Positions 46,507 to 59,322 of a stretch of 64,000 nucleotides of DNA are shown piece after piece; the first letter of the stretch is position 1; each line of letters opens with the position of its first letter. Where the stretch lies: positions 20,052,907 through 20,116,906 of the forward strand of contig OX463854.1 of the NCBI GenBank assembly GCA_949825065.1. Direction: 5' to 3'. This DNA comes from Odontocerum albicorne. Taxonomy: Eukaryota; Arthropoda; Insecta; Trichoptera; Odontoceridae. The notes beneath the pieces were generated by a model. That model ran no database searches, was not told the DNA's origin, and was given only the letters and a program-made list of their open reading frames with translations. The position numbers were made by a program, and so were the translations under genes.

Positions 46507-46512
46507 TTTATT
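46507..46512 (-). terminator. Poly(A) signal for ND-15
   Basis: AATAAA on the minus strand (TTTATT on plus) about 80 nt after the ND-15 stop. Confidence 0.45.
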
Positions 46513-46592
46513 TTACAGAATTACATTACTGCATTGTTACAGAAAGTTGAAGTGTATTTGAGTAACAAAATCTATATTTGAAATAAAATAAA

Positions 46593-46682
46593 TTAATAAC
46601 TGTCAGGTTTCGGTGTAACATAAATATCCTCTGGTTTTAATGACCCATCCTTAAGTCGCTTTTGCCTTTCACGTTCCATGAG
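46593..46682 (-). CDS. NDUFS5: ND-15 exon 2
   Basis: 90 nt after tctttcag, reading LMERERQKRLKDG to PKPDSY and TAA. Exon phase agrees with exon 1. Confidence 0.85.
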   Translation of the reverse strand, partial: LMERERQKRLKDGSLKPEDIYVTPKPDSY

Positions 46683-48582
46683 CTGAAAGAAAATAAAGCA
46701 TTGATAAGTATCTTCAAAAGAGAAAACAGTTCAACTACAATCAATCCTTGTAGAACTTGGTAGTAGTAGTCGAACTTGGTTATTATGAGAATAGATATAA
46801 TAAGCAGATGACTGCTATAATGAGCAAAACTCTATAATGATTTTGATTTACACATATTCCAATTGTTATATAACAAACATACTTCACAGATAGATATACA
46901 GAGCAAAATTTGGAAACTATAAAAACATTCTTAATTGTTTGGGTGGCGGAAAGAACCGAATTCATAGAATTAACAATAAAAGTGTTCACTTAACTTTTAT
47001 GCTGACTTGCATCAAATTATAGGTTGTTTTGTGACATAAGCTTGCCATTTCAGAGATGCGGACAACATTAAACAATAGTGCATTGGCATTCCTATTGTGA
47101 TTTGTATTAAAATTTATTATAAAAGTGATTAGCAGTTAAAATGCAATTTTAATTATTAAGTGTATTTACTAGTTTTTTTTATTTTTTATTATTATTGTTT
47201 TTAATCAGAGTTGTGTCATCCCTGCCTTTCCTCTCTTCGAGATATGGTGTGAAGGCATGCTTTTATTTATTTATTTTGTTTACAATATAGTTGTGTATGT
47301 ATAATTGATTATGTATGTTAAAATGTTTTTGTTTTGCTAGGCATATTTAGTCAGTCAATAATTTAAACAGATAGCTTCTCAGCTGGTAATTCTTGTTGGA
47401 ACTCCATAATATTCTCGTTGATCTTTATTGATCCTTTATTGATCTTTATTGACACCTTAAGGTGCTTGTTGATTGAAATTGGTAAATAAGCAAAAGGTCA
47501 GTTTATAATATTTATACATAATAAATTTATTTTTACCATACTCTTCAGTCAAAAAATATTTGGCCTTTTCACTACTTTTACTAATTTATATTATTTTTCA
47601 TACAACAGCTTTGGTAATGAGATTTGTCTTAACCCCTCTTGTACATTATTTTACTGAAGTAATAAACCCCCGTAGATCTGCAGTCAGCAAGGGTTGAAAT
47701 TTTTCAAAAAGTTACTTTTAGCTGCTTATCAGGTGCAGAACACTTTCAAATTGTCTCGGATTTTTTCAAAACCATTGGATTTATCATCCTTCATCACTAG
47801 TGCCTCCTAATATAATCTATATATCTGCCAGAACACCAGAATAAGATGAATTCAAATAAATTCGGTTAAGATGATGTCTAAAAGTAAGTTCGAAAACAAA
47901 TACTAAAATTGTTTCCCAGATGAAAAGATATGGAACCAAAACTGAAATGTATGAAACTAACTTTAAAGGGGATTTAATGGATTTCAGTCTAATTATAAGT
48001 TTTTTCAACATTTCCGGGGGGTTTTGTGCATCCTCGTATTTACGTCCAATTTGTCGTATTAATGTCCAATTGATATTGTCAAAATCAGTATATATTCAAA
48101 TATTTTTTAGTGATAGTCTCAGGTGAGACTCATGTTGCTTTTAGATTATCTGTGGCTCAGTATGATATAGGTCAAATCATATCCAACTATAATGCACACT
48201 GAACCTTAGGCTCCTATCCTGTAAATACTGGTGCTAAATATACCTTTATAGTGTCAAAAACAAATATATTATAGGTTATGTTAACTCAAGGCTCCTAACA
48301 CATATCTCCAAAATTAACTAAAGTTAGCTCATATATTCGAAATCTTACATTAAAATATACACTTACAATGACTCTATGATACGACTTCATGTTCTGTTGA
48401 CATTCCACCAAGTCATCAAGCAGATTGGCACACTTTTTCTGTCCTCTTTCTACACCATAAGCCTCTAAACAATCCATGGCATTCATCTCAAACTCAGCGC
48501 ATTTTCCAAAATTTTGGTTATTGATACATGATGCTCCGATATCAGTGAACGGAGTTCGGAATGCGGGCGTGAAAAACGTCAT
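46593..48582 (-). CDS. NDUFS5: NADH dehydrogenase iron-sulfur protein 5 (complex I accessory subunit, ND-15), 2 exons
   Basis: Exon 1 (48582-48367, 72 codons) and exon 2 (46682-46593, 29 codons plus TAA) join in phase 0 to give 101 residues, close to the roughly 106 of the human protein. Two CX9C motifs (Cys28/Cys38 and Cys51/Cys61) form the coiled-coil-helix pair expected of this intermembrane-space subunit, which is oxidised on import and helps assemble complex I. The C-terminus KRLKDGSLKPEDIYVTPKP has the charged, proline-containing tail of the family. Donor gtaagt and acceptor ctttcag are good. The start is the first ATG in frame, and an acceptor-like ttttag about 20 nt upstream suggests a 5'-UTR intron. 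An additional Cys19 lies outside the twin motif. Confidence 0.88.
48367..48582 (-). CDS. NDUFS5: ND-15 exon 1
   Basis: 216 nt from ATG at 48582 to ATT|gtaagt. Carries both CX9C motifs (CAEFEMNAMDC and CANLLDDLVEC). Confidence 0.9.
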
Positions 48583-48867
48583 GATGTTTGTTTTTTCCTC
48601 TAAAACAAAATAATGTGATATTATTAATTTGTTCTCGCGTATTACGTAAAGTAACCTAAAGCAAGATTGAAGGATAAGCGCGTATTAAGAAATACTTTTT
48701 TTATATAAATTTAAATCTAATCGTCAAAAAGGAACACTGTGTATCATATGTAATTACAAATTAATACAAATTACTTAATAAAATTCTTAAAAAACACACA
48801 ATTCGCCACTTCAACTAGCTGCAAGTTTGACAAATGAAATCGTGTTGCCTACTATTAAAATCGATAA

Positions 48868-49425
48868 AAATGAATACCATTATAATATTATATCATCGTT
48901 GTTTGTGATACGGCCTACCTTGTACAGTCTAAAGAAAGAGTAGAAATTAATAAAATTGGAACTAAAAAAATATAGCTTGGCAGCACCAATATAGCTGTCA
49001 TCACATTTATTTATTACGTTTATGCGCGAACTGCTAGTATGACTGGTATGTATTTGCGTTTTTTAAATAATTATAAAAAATCTTTAAAGTTTAGAAATCA
49101 TTCACATATATTTCGAGTTGATTTTTGTTAAAAAGTTATCATTTCTGAGGTTATGTTTACGTTTACATACTTTGACAGCTGCTTGGACAAATGGTATAAC
49201 CCATATTATTGAAAAGTTTTATGAGATATATATTTTCATCATAAAAGTTATATTACGAACATAAAGGTTATGTTACCATAATACAATATATCACGAATAT
49301 GTCGTGTTATTTAATGGATCGTTTTGTAAATGTTATTTAATAAATTATTATTTATATTAGCATTATTGTTTTTTTTTATTTACAGGTAAATAAAAAAGCA
49401 CGGTTAGACGATGTATTAAAGAATA
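48868..49425. other. Upstream region of ND-15
   Basis: AT-rich with no gene recognised; it should contain the ND-15 promoter, but no motif is convincing. Confidence 0.3.
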
Positions 49426-49429
49426 CGAA

Positions 49430-49572
49430 TAAAATGGGGGAAAATTCACAACTCCAGGCAAAAAAGGAAGGGTCGCCCTAAAAAAGAATTGGACGATTTC
49501 AATATATGTGCCATTCGCCAACAGATTCGAAACTTAAAACAACTTTCAAAATTTATTTCAAATTTTCCTTAA
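49430..49572 (+). pseudogene. Fragment of an insect transposon-like protein
   Basis: One frame reads WGKIHNSRQKRKGRPKKELD and DFNICAIRQQIRNLKQL, then stops. The KKRGRPKKELDDF--CAIR pattern recurs in uncharacterised insect repeat proteins; the class is uncertain. Confidence 0.35.
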
Positions 49573-49832
49573 TTAGCTTAAGCAAAATGATTTTGTTAAC
49601 TCAGAAATACAACGGAATATAGTGAAATACCATTTATACTCTTTATATATTAAATTTTATATTATAGGTAAGTTCATCAAAACGGCTAGTGTTTATTTTT
49701 TCCATTTTTTTTTTTGTGAATTAGTGCATTTTTGCAATCAGCTATACATAACTACGGTGTTGCCAATCAGGCGATCGCAGCGCCCTCATTTATTTTCAAC
49801 ACTTTTTTGACAGATTGTATGTGCCATTTACT

Positions 49833-50050
49833 AAGGCTGGATTCTCACTTGAGCTGATCAACGCTACATTTAGGACTTAGGTCGATTGTGACCCAACTTG
49901 CAAATGGTACGACAGAGCTTTTTCTAAATTATTTAACTGTATGTCAAGTCAGATTGTAAGGGGTAGCTTTTTTGAACACTTTGATCATTGTCAAGTTATT
50001 TAAAAAAATCGCATCATATGACCGCGGTCAAGTGAGAAACCATTCTAAAT
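49833..50050. repeat. Possible MITE with ggctggattctcactt ends
   Basis: aaggctggattctcacttga at the left; inverted near the right end, agaatggtttctcacttgac. The motif is shared with 30.1 kb. Confidence 0.45.
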
Positions 50051-50059
50051 ATTAAACAA

Positions 50060-51480
50060 GAGTCAAAAAGCCTTATGGAATTGGTGTATTTTTTAAATTT
50101 ATTTACTAGCTGAAAAGTATATTCAATGATGTGTGAAAACGATTACTAAATACTTGTTAATTGTTACACCTATTTACATTCTATTCCATCACACCCTATC
50201 TTTTACCGTCCCAGCTCTGCCGTTGCTATGTATTGTATTATTAATCGTCATATTATTTACCTTAGCCTGCCGGCGTCTCTCATTTTGGTTTGTCTATCTT
50301 TGTTAGACATCCGTGATCTTCAATCCTTACGTCTTTGTTCATCATTTATAATTTGTCGCTGTAGCCGTTCTGCAAAGATAATACATAGCCGTTTTATTTG
50401 ATTCACTTTGCAGTAACATACATTTTTGAAGTCAACGACTGCACCGAATGACTATGCATTCAATACGTCAAGAAAAATTAAAGTTTTCACATTTCATTAC
50501 TTTAAAAATGTCATCAAATTGTGCGATATTTCACTTAGTAATTACCTTACTTTTCAGTGCATGCTAATTCGAAATGTGCCAATGACTTTGTTTTACAAAA
50601 CTAATGTTGAGTTAAAAAAATAAACAACCTTATTTAATATGCAAGTACCTACCTTCCAATTGCCTACTTGTATTACTTAGATAGCATGCGTTTCAAAATT
50701 GGAATATCACGTCACACAGTAGCTTTCGCACATATGCTTTGTTTCATTTTCCCTTCACGGCCACAGTATGTTTTGTTTCATTTTCAAGGTCATGGCATTA
50801 CGCAAATTATACAATAGATTCTCTCATGCACAAAGTTCCGCATAAAACATCTAGTATATTTAAAAAAGTACTTTATTGAAAGTTAAAATAAAAATGTAGA
50901 GTTCTAGATGGAATTTCATTGAAATTTAGTTTATTTGCTTCAGTTAAGTTTATTAAAAAAATTACTACAACACATGCGTTTTAATGGCACTTACGAACTT
51001 CCTTTTATAAATTAAAAAATAAAGTGCTCCTGAGTTGATATTTCATTATGAAAAAAAGGTAAAAACAGGTGATGTCATGCTAATTTTTTAACTACCGATC
51101 CCCTGTTTTTTTTTTCAGAATAACTTCAAGAAATCGTTTTTAATACTATGTACAACTATCAAACATATGTAATAAAATACTAAATAAAGAATTAAATTTG
51201 AGAGAAGCCTTACCTAAGTCCTGAGCAGTTGGGATCAATACTATATTGAATCAAATATTTTTTAACTGATTGTAATATAAACTCGCACGCCTTTTAGTAA
51301 TTAATAAATCACTAAAATGATTTGTCTTCAACTGTTTTACTATCACATACTATTGTTTTATTTCATAGTTTTATTTTAAAAAATTACAAGAAGCTCTTTT
51401 TTACAAGATATCAAAAATTTGTTTCAAATTAATATTTTAAAAAATTTTGTCTCGTTTTTACAACAAACTTCACCGGCGTG
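50060..51480. other. AT-rich intergenic DNA
   Basis: No coding or repeat signal recognised. Confidence 0.35.
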
Positions 51481-51960
51481 GTTAGTAATCATTCAGTACT
51501 CATGTCTTTCTGGTTGTTCGAGAATTCATCGATATTTTTCTTCTCAATTCTCGGCACCTACACTGTGATGTCCTTTTCACAACCAAGGTTTGTTGAAAGG
51601 CATCGCATTCCAATGATACCATGAATAGTTCATGCAGTGCAGGGTACATTCTCATTTGTTGCTCTAGCACTACATGCTACCCAGCGAGATACAAAAACCC
51701 TTCCAATTTTAATAATCTTCAATTAAGATCTTGCGCTATTCTATTTAACTTCATTTGATTTTTATTTGACATGTGGTAAAAACATGTGATATTGATTTTA
51801 TTGCATCATGTAAAGCCAGTTGGATTCTATGACTTGGCCAAATAATCAACACTGGACACTTTTTCAATAAGCACACAGCAACATCAGAACAAAATTTGAT
51901 CATGTAATGGTGCAAATATTTGTGAATAAATTCATATTTTTCTAGGGTACAAAGCAATGT
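51480..51960 (-). pseudogene. hAT transposase-like (DUF4371/ZBED group) remnant
   Basis: Minus strand: VLIIWPSHRIQLALHDAIKS matches the C-NHRLELA--DAV motif of hAT-derived insect proteins; further down, VFVSRWVACSARA matches RWVASS-RA. Stops throughout. Confidence 0.55.
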
Positions 51961-52439
51961 TTCTAAAATACTAATTGTATCCGTTGAATCGAGATGCTTG
52001 AAATCAACGAAAAAAATTAATTGGTTCTCAAAAAATCTATATTATATAGCAAAGAAATTGACAATGGACTTTTTCTAGACACTGGTAGATTCATTTATTA
52101 TAATGCATAATTTTAATTTATAAATAATTTCCTTCAACATTCTTATTTTTCACTCAACAGATCTGTGCTCTGCAAAAGACATTGCTGTTTGTCTGGAGTG
52201 TAATGATATAAAGTGGGTATGGAATCTTGCAACAAAAATTAATTGAAATTTTCACAAAAATATATTTTTTTAATTAAAAAAACTTTTTAAATTAAAAAAA
52301 AATATAAATTACTGAATTTTACTAAATTCAGTCATTTATAATTTTTTTTTTAGACCTATTGGCTTTTTAGATCATTTGTTTTCAATGTTTTACGCGTTTT
52401 CAATGTTTTTCAATGTTTTACGCGCAATGCCTTTCTCCT

Positions 52440-52620
52440 CAAACATTGTTGTAGTAATTCAATCTATCCAGGAAATCTTGAAGATACGTCTGTAGGTCCA
52501 CATCTCAAAGACTTTGAACCAGTAAACATGTAAGACTTACCACCTAGGAATTTTAATGAGATATAAAGATGCAGTGAAGAGAAAAATGGATTCAACTCTG
52601 GAAGTGACCAGCAACTTCAC
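52440..52620. pseudogene. Two short LINE tail fragments
   Basis: On minus, 52505-52455 resembles the RTE motif RRIFKISW-D. On plus, 52556-52615 reads MRYKDAVKRKMDSTLE, similar to the R-KDV-KRDM motif of LINE C-termini. Confidence 0.35.
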
Positions 52621-52654
52621 CACAATAACGCTCACTATTTATTTAACCTATATT

Positions 52655-52965
52655 TTTTGGCCAAACTCAGTATCGCACAAATCCAGCATCTGTGCAGCCC
52701 TTATACGGCTCCCTTGGATTCCTGGATGTTCTCAAAACTTAAAAATCAACCTTGGAGGGGAATAAAATCGAGGGTGTGGAGCAGATCAAGAAGACAAAGC
52801 AGCTACAGGCTATTCCAAAAGCTGTGTTTAAAATTGCTTCGGGAAGTGGAAGGGGTGCTGGAAAAGGCTGTGGCTTCACAAGGGGAAATATTCCATCACT
52901 ATCTTCAGAAATTGACAAAAATGTACCAGAAGTTATCACATAATAACTTTTTACCTTTTTTAAAT
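52655..52965 (+). pseudogene. Mariner transposase C-terminal remnant
   Basis: Across frames: CSPYTAPLDSWMFSKLKNQP corresponds to the PPYSPDLAP-DFWLFPKLK block of a mariner, then KIEGVEQIKK-KQLQAIPK and a damaged C-terminus. Two frameshifts. Confidence 0.6.
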
Positions 52966-52969
52966 TACT

Positions 52970-55900
52970 CAATTATTTTAGATTATAGTAACTTATATAA
53001 TTTATACTCAATGATTTTTTTTTACACATACAATATGTGTAATTAAAAAAATCTGAAAAGATGAGCTTATTACTATACTGATAATCTCTGTCAACCAACT
53101 AATCTTTGGTTCAATCAGTTATTAAAAAAAAACTTGAGATTTTTTAGGAACGTTTCTTCATTTCTGTAAGCTGGTCAGAATTTTAAGTTTTTCAAGTAAA
53201 CAAATACAATAAAAGTTCGATAATTATAAGAACGAAAATTTGTTTTTTATTACCATTTTCTAGGTCCGAAAATTGACTTTTCTTAATAAATTCTATTGTT
53301 AATTTCGAAAAACCACGTAAACTATAATTCTTAATGTTTTTTTGTTAAAAAGTATTAATGAATTCTAATAATTCAAAATTTTCCATGCAAATTATTTAGT
53401 TTACCATAAGATAAGTTATTATGTATCAATAATGCGGAAATATACCAATAAAAACTTTACTTGTCTTGCATTATTTTTACAGTAAAAAATGTTCCCAACT
53501 CTTGAAAAGTACTGTGAAATTCAAATAGTTTTTTTAGTGTCGTGTAATTCGTAATTCAATGTTTTTATGAAATTTGGTCAGCTGAATTTCGAATTAACAG
53601 ACTTTTACTGTATATGGGAAGGAAACAGAAGACAATTTGAAAATGAAATAAAAAGAAGACAGAACTAAAATGACGTGTTTATTATTTTGTATCAAACATG
53701 TAGCCAGATTGTAGCCAGATTGGAAACAAAATCTAGGAATACAAATAATAACTATCCCACAATACATGGTAGTACAAAACACAACACTTTAAAGATAAAA
53801 ACATTTCTTTCTTATATTTATTTGATTACAATTAAAAATATTAAAGAATACATATTTATAATAATCTATTTATCAATATTGGTAAAACAATAATATTAAT
53901 TTTTAATAAAAAAAATCTTCAGCCTCTACATTTGAAAACACCAGAAAACTCATATCATATAGCACTGATTTATGAATTGATTACATACATTTTTAGTAGA
54001 TCTTAACTGCTAAAATATTCCCCCACAAGTTTTCATCATCGCTCGGTTCGTTTCAAGTTTTCGGTGGAATCAAACATGGATCGATACAGCGAGCTGTTAA
54101 AATCTTCTAATCACTTTTCGTCAAATTGAAGATCAATTTAATTGATTGAATGTCTATTATTTTAATAAATATATTCACCATATTTAATGTAGCTCCACTC
54201 ATTATTAATAAGACATCTGACAATCCTAAGAATATAACCCAAAATCCAAACTTACTCCTAGCATGCGTGGGCTTGGCTCCAACCAATCACTGACACAACC
54301 CTCCCTCCACCATACCCTTCTTCCGCCACTCCTGAAGCTTCCTCTAGTGAGATTATTCCTCTACAACTACTGTATCGATACAATTTACAACATGTAAGTG
54401 GTTAACATTATATTTCTATTTCCAATATTGCAGACGGAGACTATTTACATCAGTTATATCATTTAAATATCATATTCCTTTTTAAGTCAAAATCTTACTC
54501 TTTTACAACAAGCCGTTATAGCGGAAAATATATAATAAGATGTAGCGTAATCAAAGGATTTATACATATATTTATATATTGTTAAGTACCACAACTATAT
54601 TCAATTATAGATTACTTAATCCCCATCATATTCACAATCCATTTAACCGAGCAAAAAAGAAATAAAAATGATTATATGTTAAATTAAATACGGATTATTA
54701 AAGAATGAAATAAGTTCAAGTAAAATAATCCCACTGGCACCATTAAAGAATATTTTGCCGTGATTGGTTCAGAACATGTTAAAACATTGCCCCTAACCTA
54801 CGTTCACATTAGCTCTTCTAAAAGTGCTCCGCAGAACAACTCAATATATAAATGTCGATTGTTAAATATTGTTCACAAACATTTTGCACTGACAATCGGC
54901 AATTAATATTTCTTCTTGACACATTTTATAAAGGATTTTCCAAATGGAGAGGCACAAACTACCGTAGATATGCCCATATTTATTTTGGATGCTTTTCGAA
55001 AAGCCATTTTGTTAAGCGACTTAACATTCTATAAACATTTGCACAATTATGAATGATTAATATAAAAGCACAAATGATGATTATCGATTTCACTTTTTAT
55101 GTCATTTCAATTGATTTTTATTCCTTCTCAATAAGAAAATGATCAAATGAAATAGAACGTTTCGATTATGTTGAAAATTAAAGAAAAAATGTCACAATTT
55201 AGTAATTTACAAGTAGAAATGCTTGCATCAATAGGAGCTTCACATATTTTCGCATCAAACTCGCAAAATGCAAGTTGGTCCCCATTGAATTGAAGCTAGA
55301 AGCTTTCGTTGATTCAAAATTAATATAATTCTAATTTCACAACTTTTAGAAAAAAAGTCCGAGATTTTCTCAAATACATTAAAAAATTAATTAGTTCTAA
55401 TTTTATTTGCAATAGAAAAATAATCTGCTTTATGAAAGGCAGGTCTGTGAATAGTCATCATCCCACATATTTTTAAAAACCCATCTCATCGAACATTGAA
55501 TTTAACTAAGTTATATTATAAAAAAGGCAGACACATCAACCACACCATATTTGCATTGTGTAATTTATTTAATTATGAGGTGATTTTTTAAACAAAATGT
55601 TTGAGAGAAAAACAAATTCCAATTGGACATATTTTAAATAGTATGCATTCAATGATTTTTTGATAAAAATCTAATTGAATTAAAATCAATTTTAATTTGT
55701 TCTCTTCAATTACATTTTAAATCCATGTATCTAGCAAAGGTTTCAAAGAACTAGCAACAATTTCATATACATTGCTTTAAAAACACTATATAATGAAATG
55801 TTTAATTGTATTCAGATATTGCAATTATTTGAAAGAAATGTACATATTTATATTTTTAGTCAGCAAAAATACTGTTTCATTGTTCTTAAACCAAATATTG

Positions 55901-57220
55901 ACTTAAGTATCCATTTTACACAGCATTTTAATGGATATCTGAACTCGAAACATAAAAATAAAAAAGGTTCTCCGAACCCTGAACTAAATAAATTTCATGA
56001 TTAATTTTGAGCTGTCAGCATTGAATGGTTATTTTTTTATAAATTTCATACATAAAAATGGTGAAACACCTTGTCTGTTGATGTGAAGTGTAATGAATGC
56101 AATGCTTCTGATTTCTTAAAACTTTTAAATACTTCAATTATCTTTTAATCACATTTCCATGATCCAAGCTTTCACTTGTAACTGTCATGTATCATATACT
56201 CGTATGCTCAACCAATAGTTCCACTGTCAACAATAATTTCTAAAAACACCACTTGAGCCCGAATATTGGATGTTCTGCATTTATGATGCCTCACAGTCAA
56301 CTCCAACATTGAACAAAGGGTGTCTGTGTCGTGAATAACAGGTGTTCTTGCATGTAAAATATTCTAAAAATTGACAATCATTTGAGAAAAACTAAATGCA
56401 TCAAATTGCTGTGCATTGATGAGTTTAAAATTAAATACTTTATTAATATTTCAACTGTTTATTTATTATCAATATTAGATTTGTCATTACCTCAAAGGTC
56501 ACCACATAAGTACAATTTTATTTTTTATAAATAAGTAATGAACATGTTAGGACTTCAAAATATGATAGTTTTTAGTAAGTTTAAAAAAGAACTTGCCTTA
56601 TACTCGGGCTAATATGGCAGTTAACAAATAACTTATTAACTCAGATGTATCAAAAATATTAAAAGTTACATTTGTTACATGAGATTTTCACTATACTTAA
56701 TATACACAATTGAGTTTATAAATGAAAATATGTAGAGATCTTAACTTGTATTTCTTTGGGGAATTTTTTTTTAAATTAAATTAAATATTTTATTTATTGT
56801 ACAGGTATCCCTTGCATTACACTATTAGTTGTTTCTAAGAAAAAACGCATGAAGTTAATAAATTTTAATCTGGGATTCGTTGGGATAGGGGTCGGTTCCA
56901 AATGAAAAAAAGTAACCTAAAAACGATAAAAAACAATTATTTTCATTTTCAATTAAAATGTCTTCATAGTAAACAATTGATTGGATCTGGCGGAGCTGGT
57001 TCATCATTCCCCTGCTGTCTTAAAGGCACTGGGTCAGTAGAAAATGTTTTTTTTTTCAAAAAATTGTCAAGAGCGAGTTGACGGGAAATTTTTTTTTTGA
57101 TCTCTATAAAGTACTTTGTAGCAAGCTAAGGAAGTTCATCGATCAAAGAGTGATTACAAAATTAAAAAGGGCTTTTTATAAAAAAAATCTTAACTTTATT
57201 TAAATTGTGTCATACTAAAA
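52970..57220. other. AT-rich intergenic DNA
   Basis: Long AT-rich stretch with only short chance frames. 54240-54370 is briefly GC-richer, without a recognisable gene. Confidence 0.35.
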
Positions 57221-57224
57221 TTGC

Positions 57225-57445
57225 ATCAAGTTTGATCGCATATAACAAAGGATACCTGCATTACATTCCCATTGTACAACCTAATGCCATGTGGCGGCAA
57301 TTTCTTCCCAATCAGAGAAATCTTAAGTCTTAAGAAAAAGATGACTGGGAATTCTTTTTCGTGAGTTCCATCGGGAACTGAACTCCAAACCCCTGGGTTG
57401 AAAGACAAGTGTTGTACCAACTAGGCCAAGGAGGTTGTACGAGTA
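57225..57445 (-). mobile_element. tRNA-derived SINE, family A copy 2
   Basis: On minus: TTGGCCTAGTTGGTACAACA (A box), a B-box-like agttcagttcc, then gattgggaagaaattgccgccacatgg, the same body block as the SINE at 32.0 kb. Confidence 0.75.
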
Positions 57446-57449
57446 ATAT

Positions 57450-59185
57450 ATTGTAGCTTTGTGACCAAGCACATTGCAACAATGTGAATTACCAAAATTC
57501 ATCCTCTCTTTAAGTGAGCTAAACTGTGAATAAACATATACTCGTTATTAAAGGTTGTTGCAGACTTCCTGTCAGAATATATTCATTTATTTTTAAAAGG
57601 TTCTAAGAAAAACATAAATAAGAACAAAAAATTTTTATTTTCATCAGAATATTGTTGCATATTTTAAATTTTTTATGTTTTCTTTCAATTGTTCAGTCAC
57701 AATTTACTATAACATTTAAATAAATGAAAAGTGAATATACATTGTCAATCGTCATTGTCATTTGCAAGCTTTGACTACAATTTATATTTTATTATAAATT
57801 TCAACACACGTCTGAAGATTAAAAAATAACAAAGAAATATTAATTAATCAGTGTGTTAATCATTCTTTCATCAGTTGATTATTCTTTTGCTATAAAAAAA
57901 TCAACTCTTTATATCATCTCAACATGTGTTTTAATATTAAATAACGTACGTAATAATGAAAACACAATTGTTTCTTGATTTTCTTTTTAATACAATTATA
58001 TAAATTTTGGTATATTAAGAAATTAAATTTTTTTGTGTTTCAACACTGCAGTGTAATAACATACTAAATTCGAGTCCTTATTTTATACGAAATTCTGAAA
58101 CATAAATAACAAACTAATTTTAATGCCATTTTCAAATATTTCTTTCTAAAATAAAGTTTTATGACGTTAATGCAATCAATTCACGTTTCTCATTTTTACT
58201 TGGTATCCACATAACTTGACAAATAAAAACAAGATAAAATAAAAACAAATGTGATGTATTCAAAAAAAATTTAATGGTTTTATTAAAATAATTGTCTATA
58301 ATCTATGAAATAGTTAGAAATGTTAGCAAAGTAATAACTTTCATAACTGATTTTTTATTATAATACAAAGACTTGCAAACTACTCAATTGCTTACATTCA
58401 AAATTTACAATAGCATTAAAAAAAAAACAAAATAAGTAAAAAATATCCATGTTCAAATTACAATCAAGATTTTAAAATGTAAATATGTTTAGTAGACATT
58501 TTATATTTATAAATTATTTTTTCTGAAACTGTTGTAAATAAATATTCCAATTCAAAATTCGTAATGCTTAAACATAAAGAGAGGAGAAACACATGTTAAA
58601 ACATTTTGTTATTAATCAAAACAAATTTTATAAAAAATCGCACAAAGCCTGCGAGAGCTTGTCATTTTAATTTAAAAAACTATACCTGAACCAAATGATC
58701 TGTCCAAACATTGAACGGTTTTCGGTCGACAAAGGCTTGAGAAGAACGAATGATAGGCCTGTAAGAACATCTCAGAGATGCAAAAACTTTCACATCACAA
58801 GTAGATGGTGTACAATGGCGTATCTATAAAATATCTCTCTCCAAAACACGAATCAGTTTATTTTTTTTAAATTATACGATTGTGAATGATATTTATTATA
58901 CATCATCCAACACACAGTTAAAAGTTTATTCGTAAATCATAATTTCACAATAAAGCGCCCTTGTAATAATTTACATGATATTTATTCAACACTAAAAAAG
59001 TGTTGTGATTATATTTCGTAATAATAATATTTTTTAAACCTGTTCGATTAATATGCTCTATTATTAAGATTATCATATCGTAATACGGCTGATTTTTATG
59101 TATGTATATATGACGCACGTAAACAGATTAAGGTGTGGAACAAGAGAAGCGAATAATTGGTTGGGCAGGGCTAGTGCAGTAGAGT
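57450..59185. other. AT-rich region, in part likely RanBP9/10 3' UTR
   Basis: The first few hundred bases below 59188 should be the 3' UTR. The rest shows no gene apart from one exon-like block at 58686-58758, described in the findings. Confidence 0.35.
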
Positions 59186-59188
59186 GTG

Positions 59189-59322
59189 TCAGTGGCGCAG
59201 TAAATCTTGCAGGTCTGCAAAGGCGCACGCGCCCAGGCCATGGGCGGCCATCAGCGAGAGCAGGCCGGCCGCATGGGAGGCGCATGCCTCCAGTGGGGCG
59301 CGCCATGGCAGCTTTTGCGATT
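59189..59322 (-). CDS. RanBPM: RanBP9/10 last exon: CRA end and stop
   Basis: 134 nt from gttccag to TGA. Reads [11 protein letters not shown], then [20 protein letters not shown] and LQDLLRH. It is very GC-rich compared with its AT-rich surroundings. A TTTATT at 58981-58986 (AATAAA on minus) is a candidate poly(A) signal. Confidence 0.9.

Noticed and set aside
53000..57200. Possible host gene in the 4-kb gap
   Set aside because: All frames are short, AT-driven and without splice-linked coding blocks.
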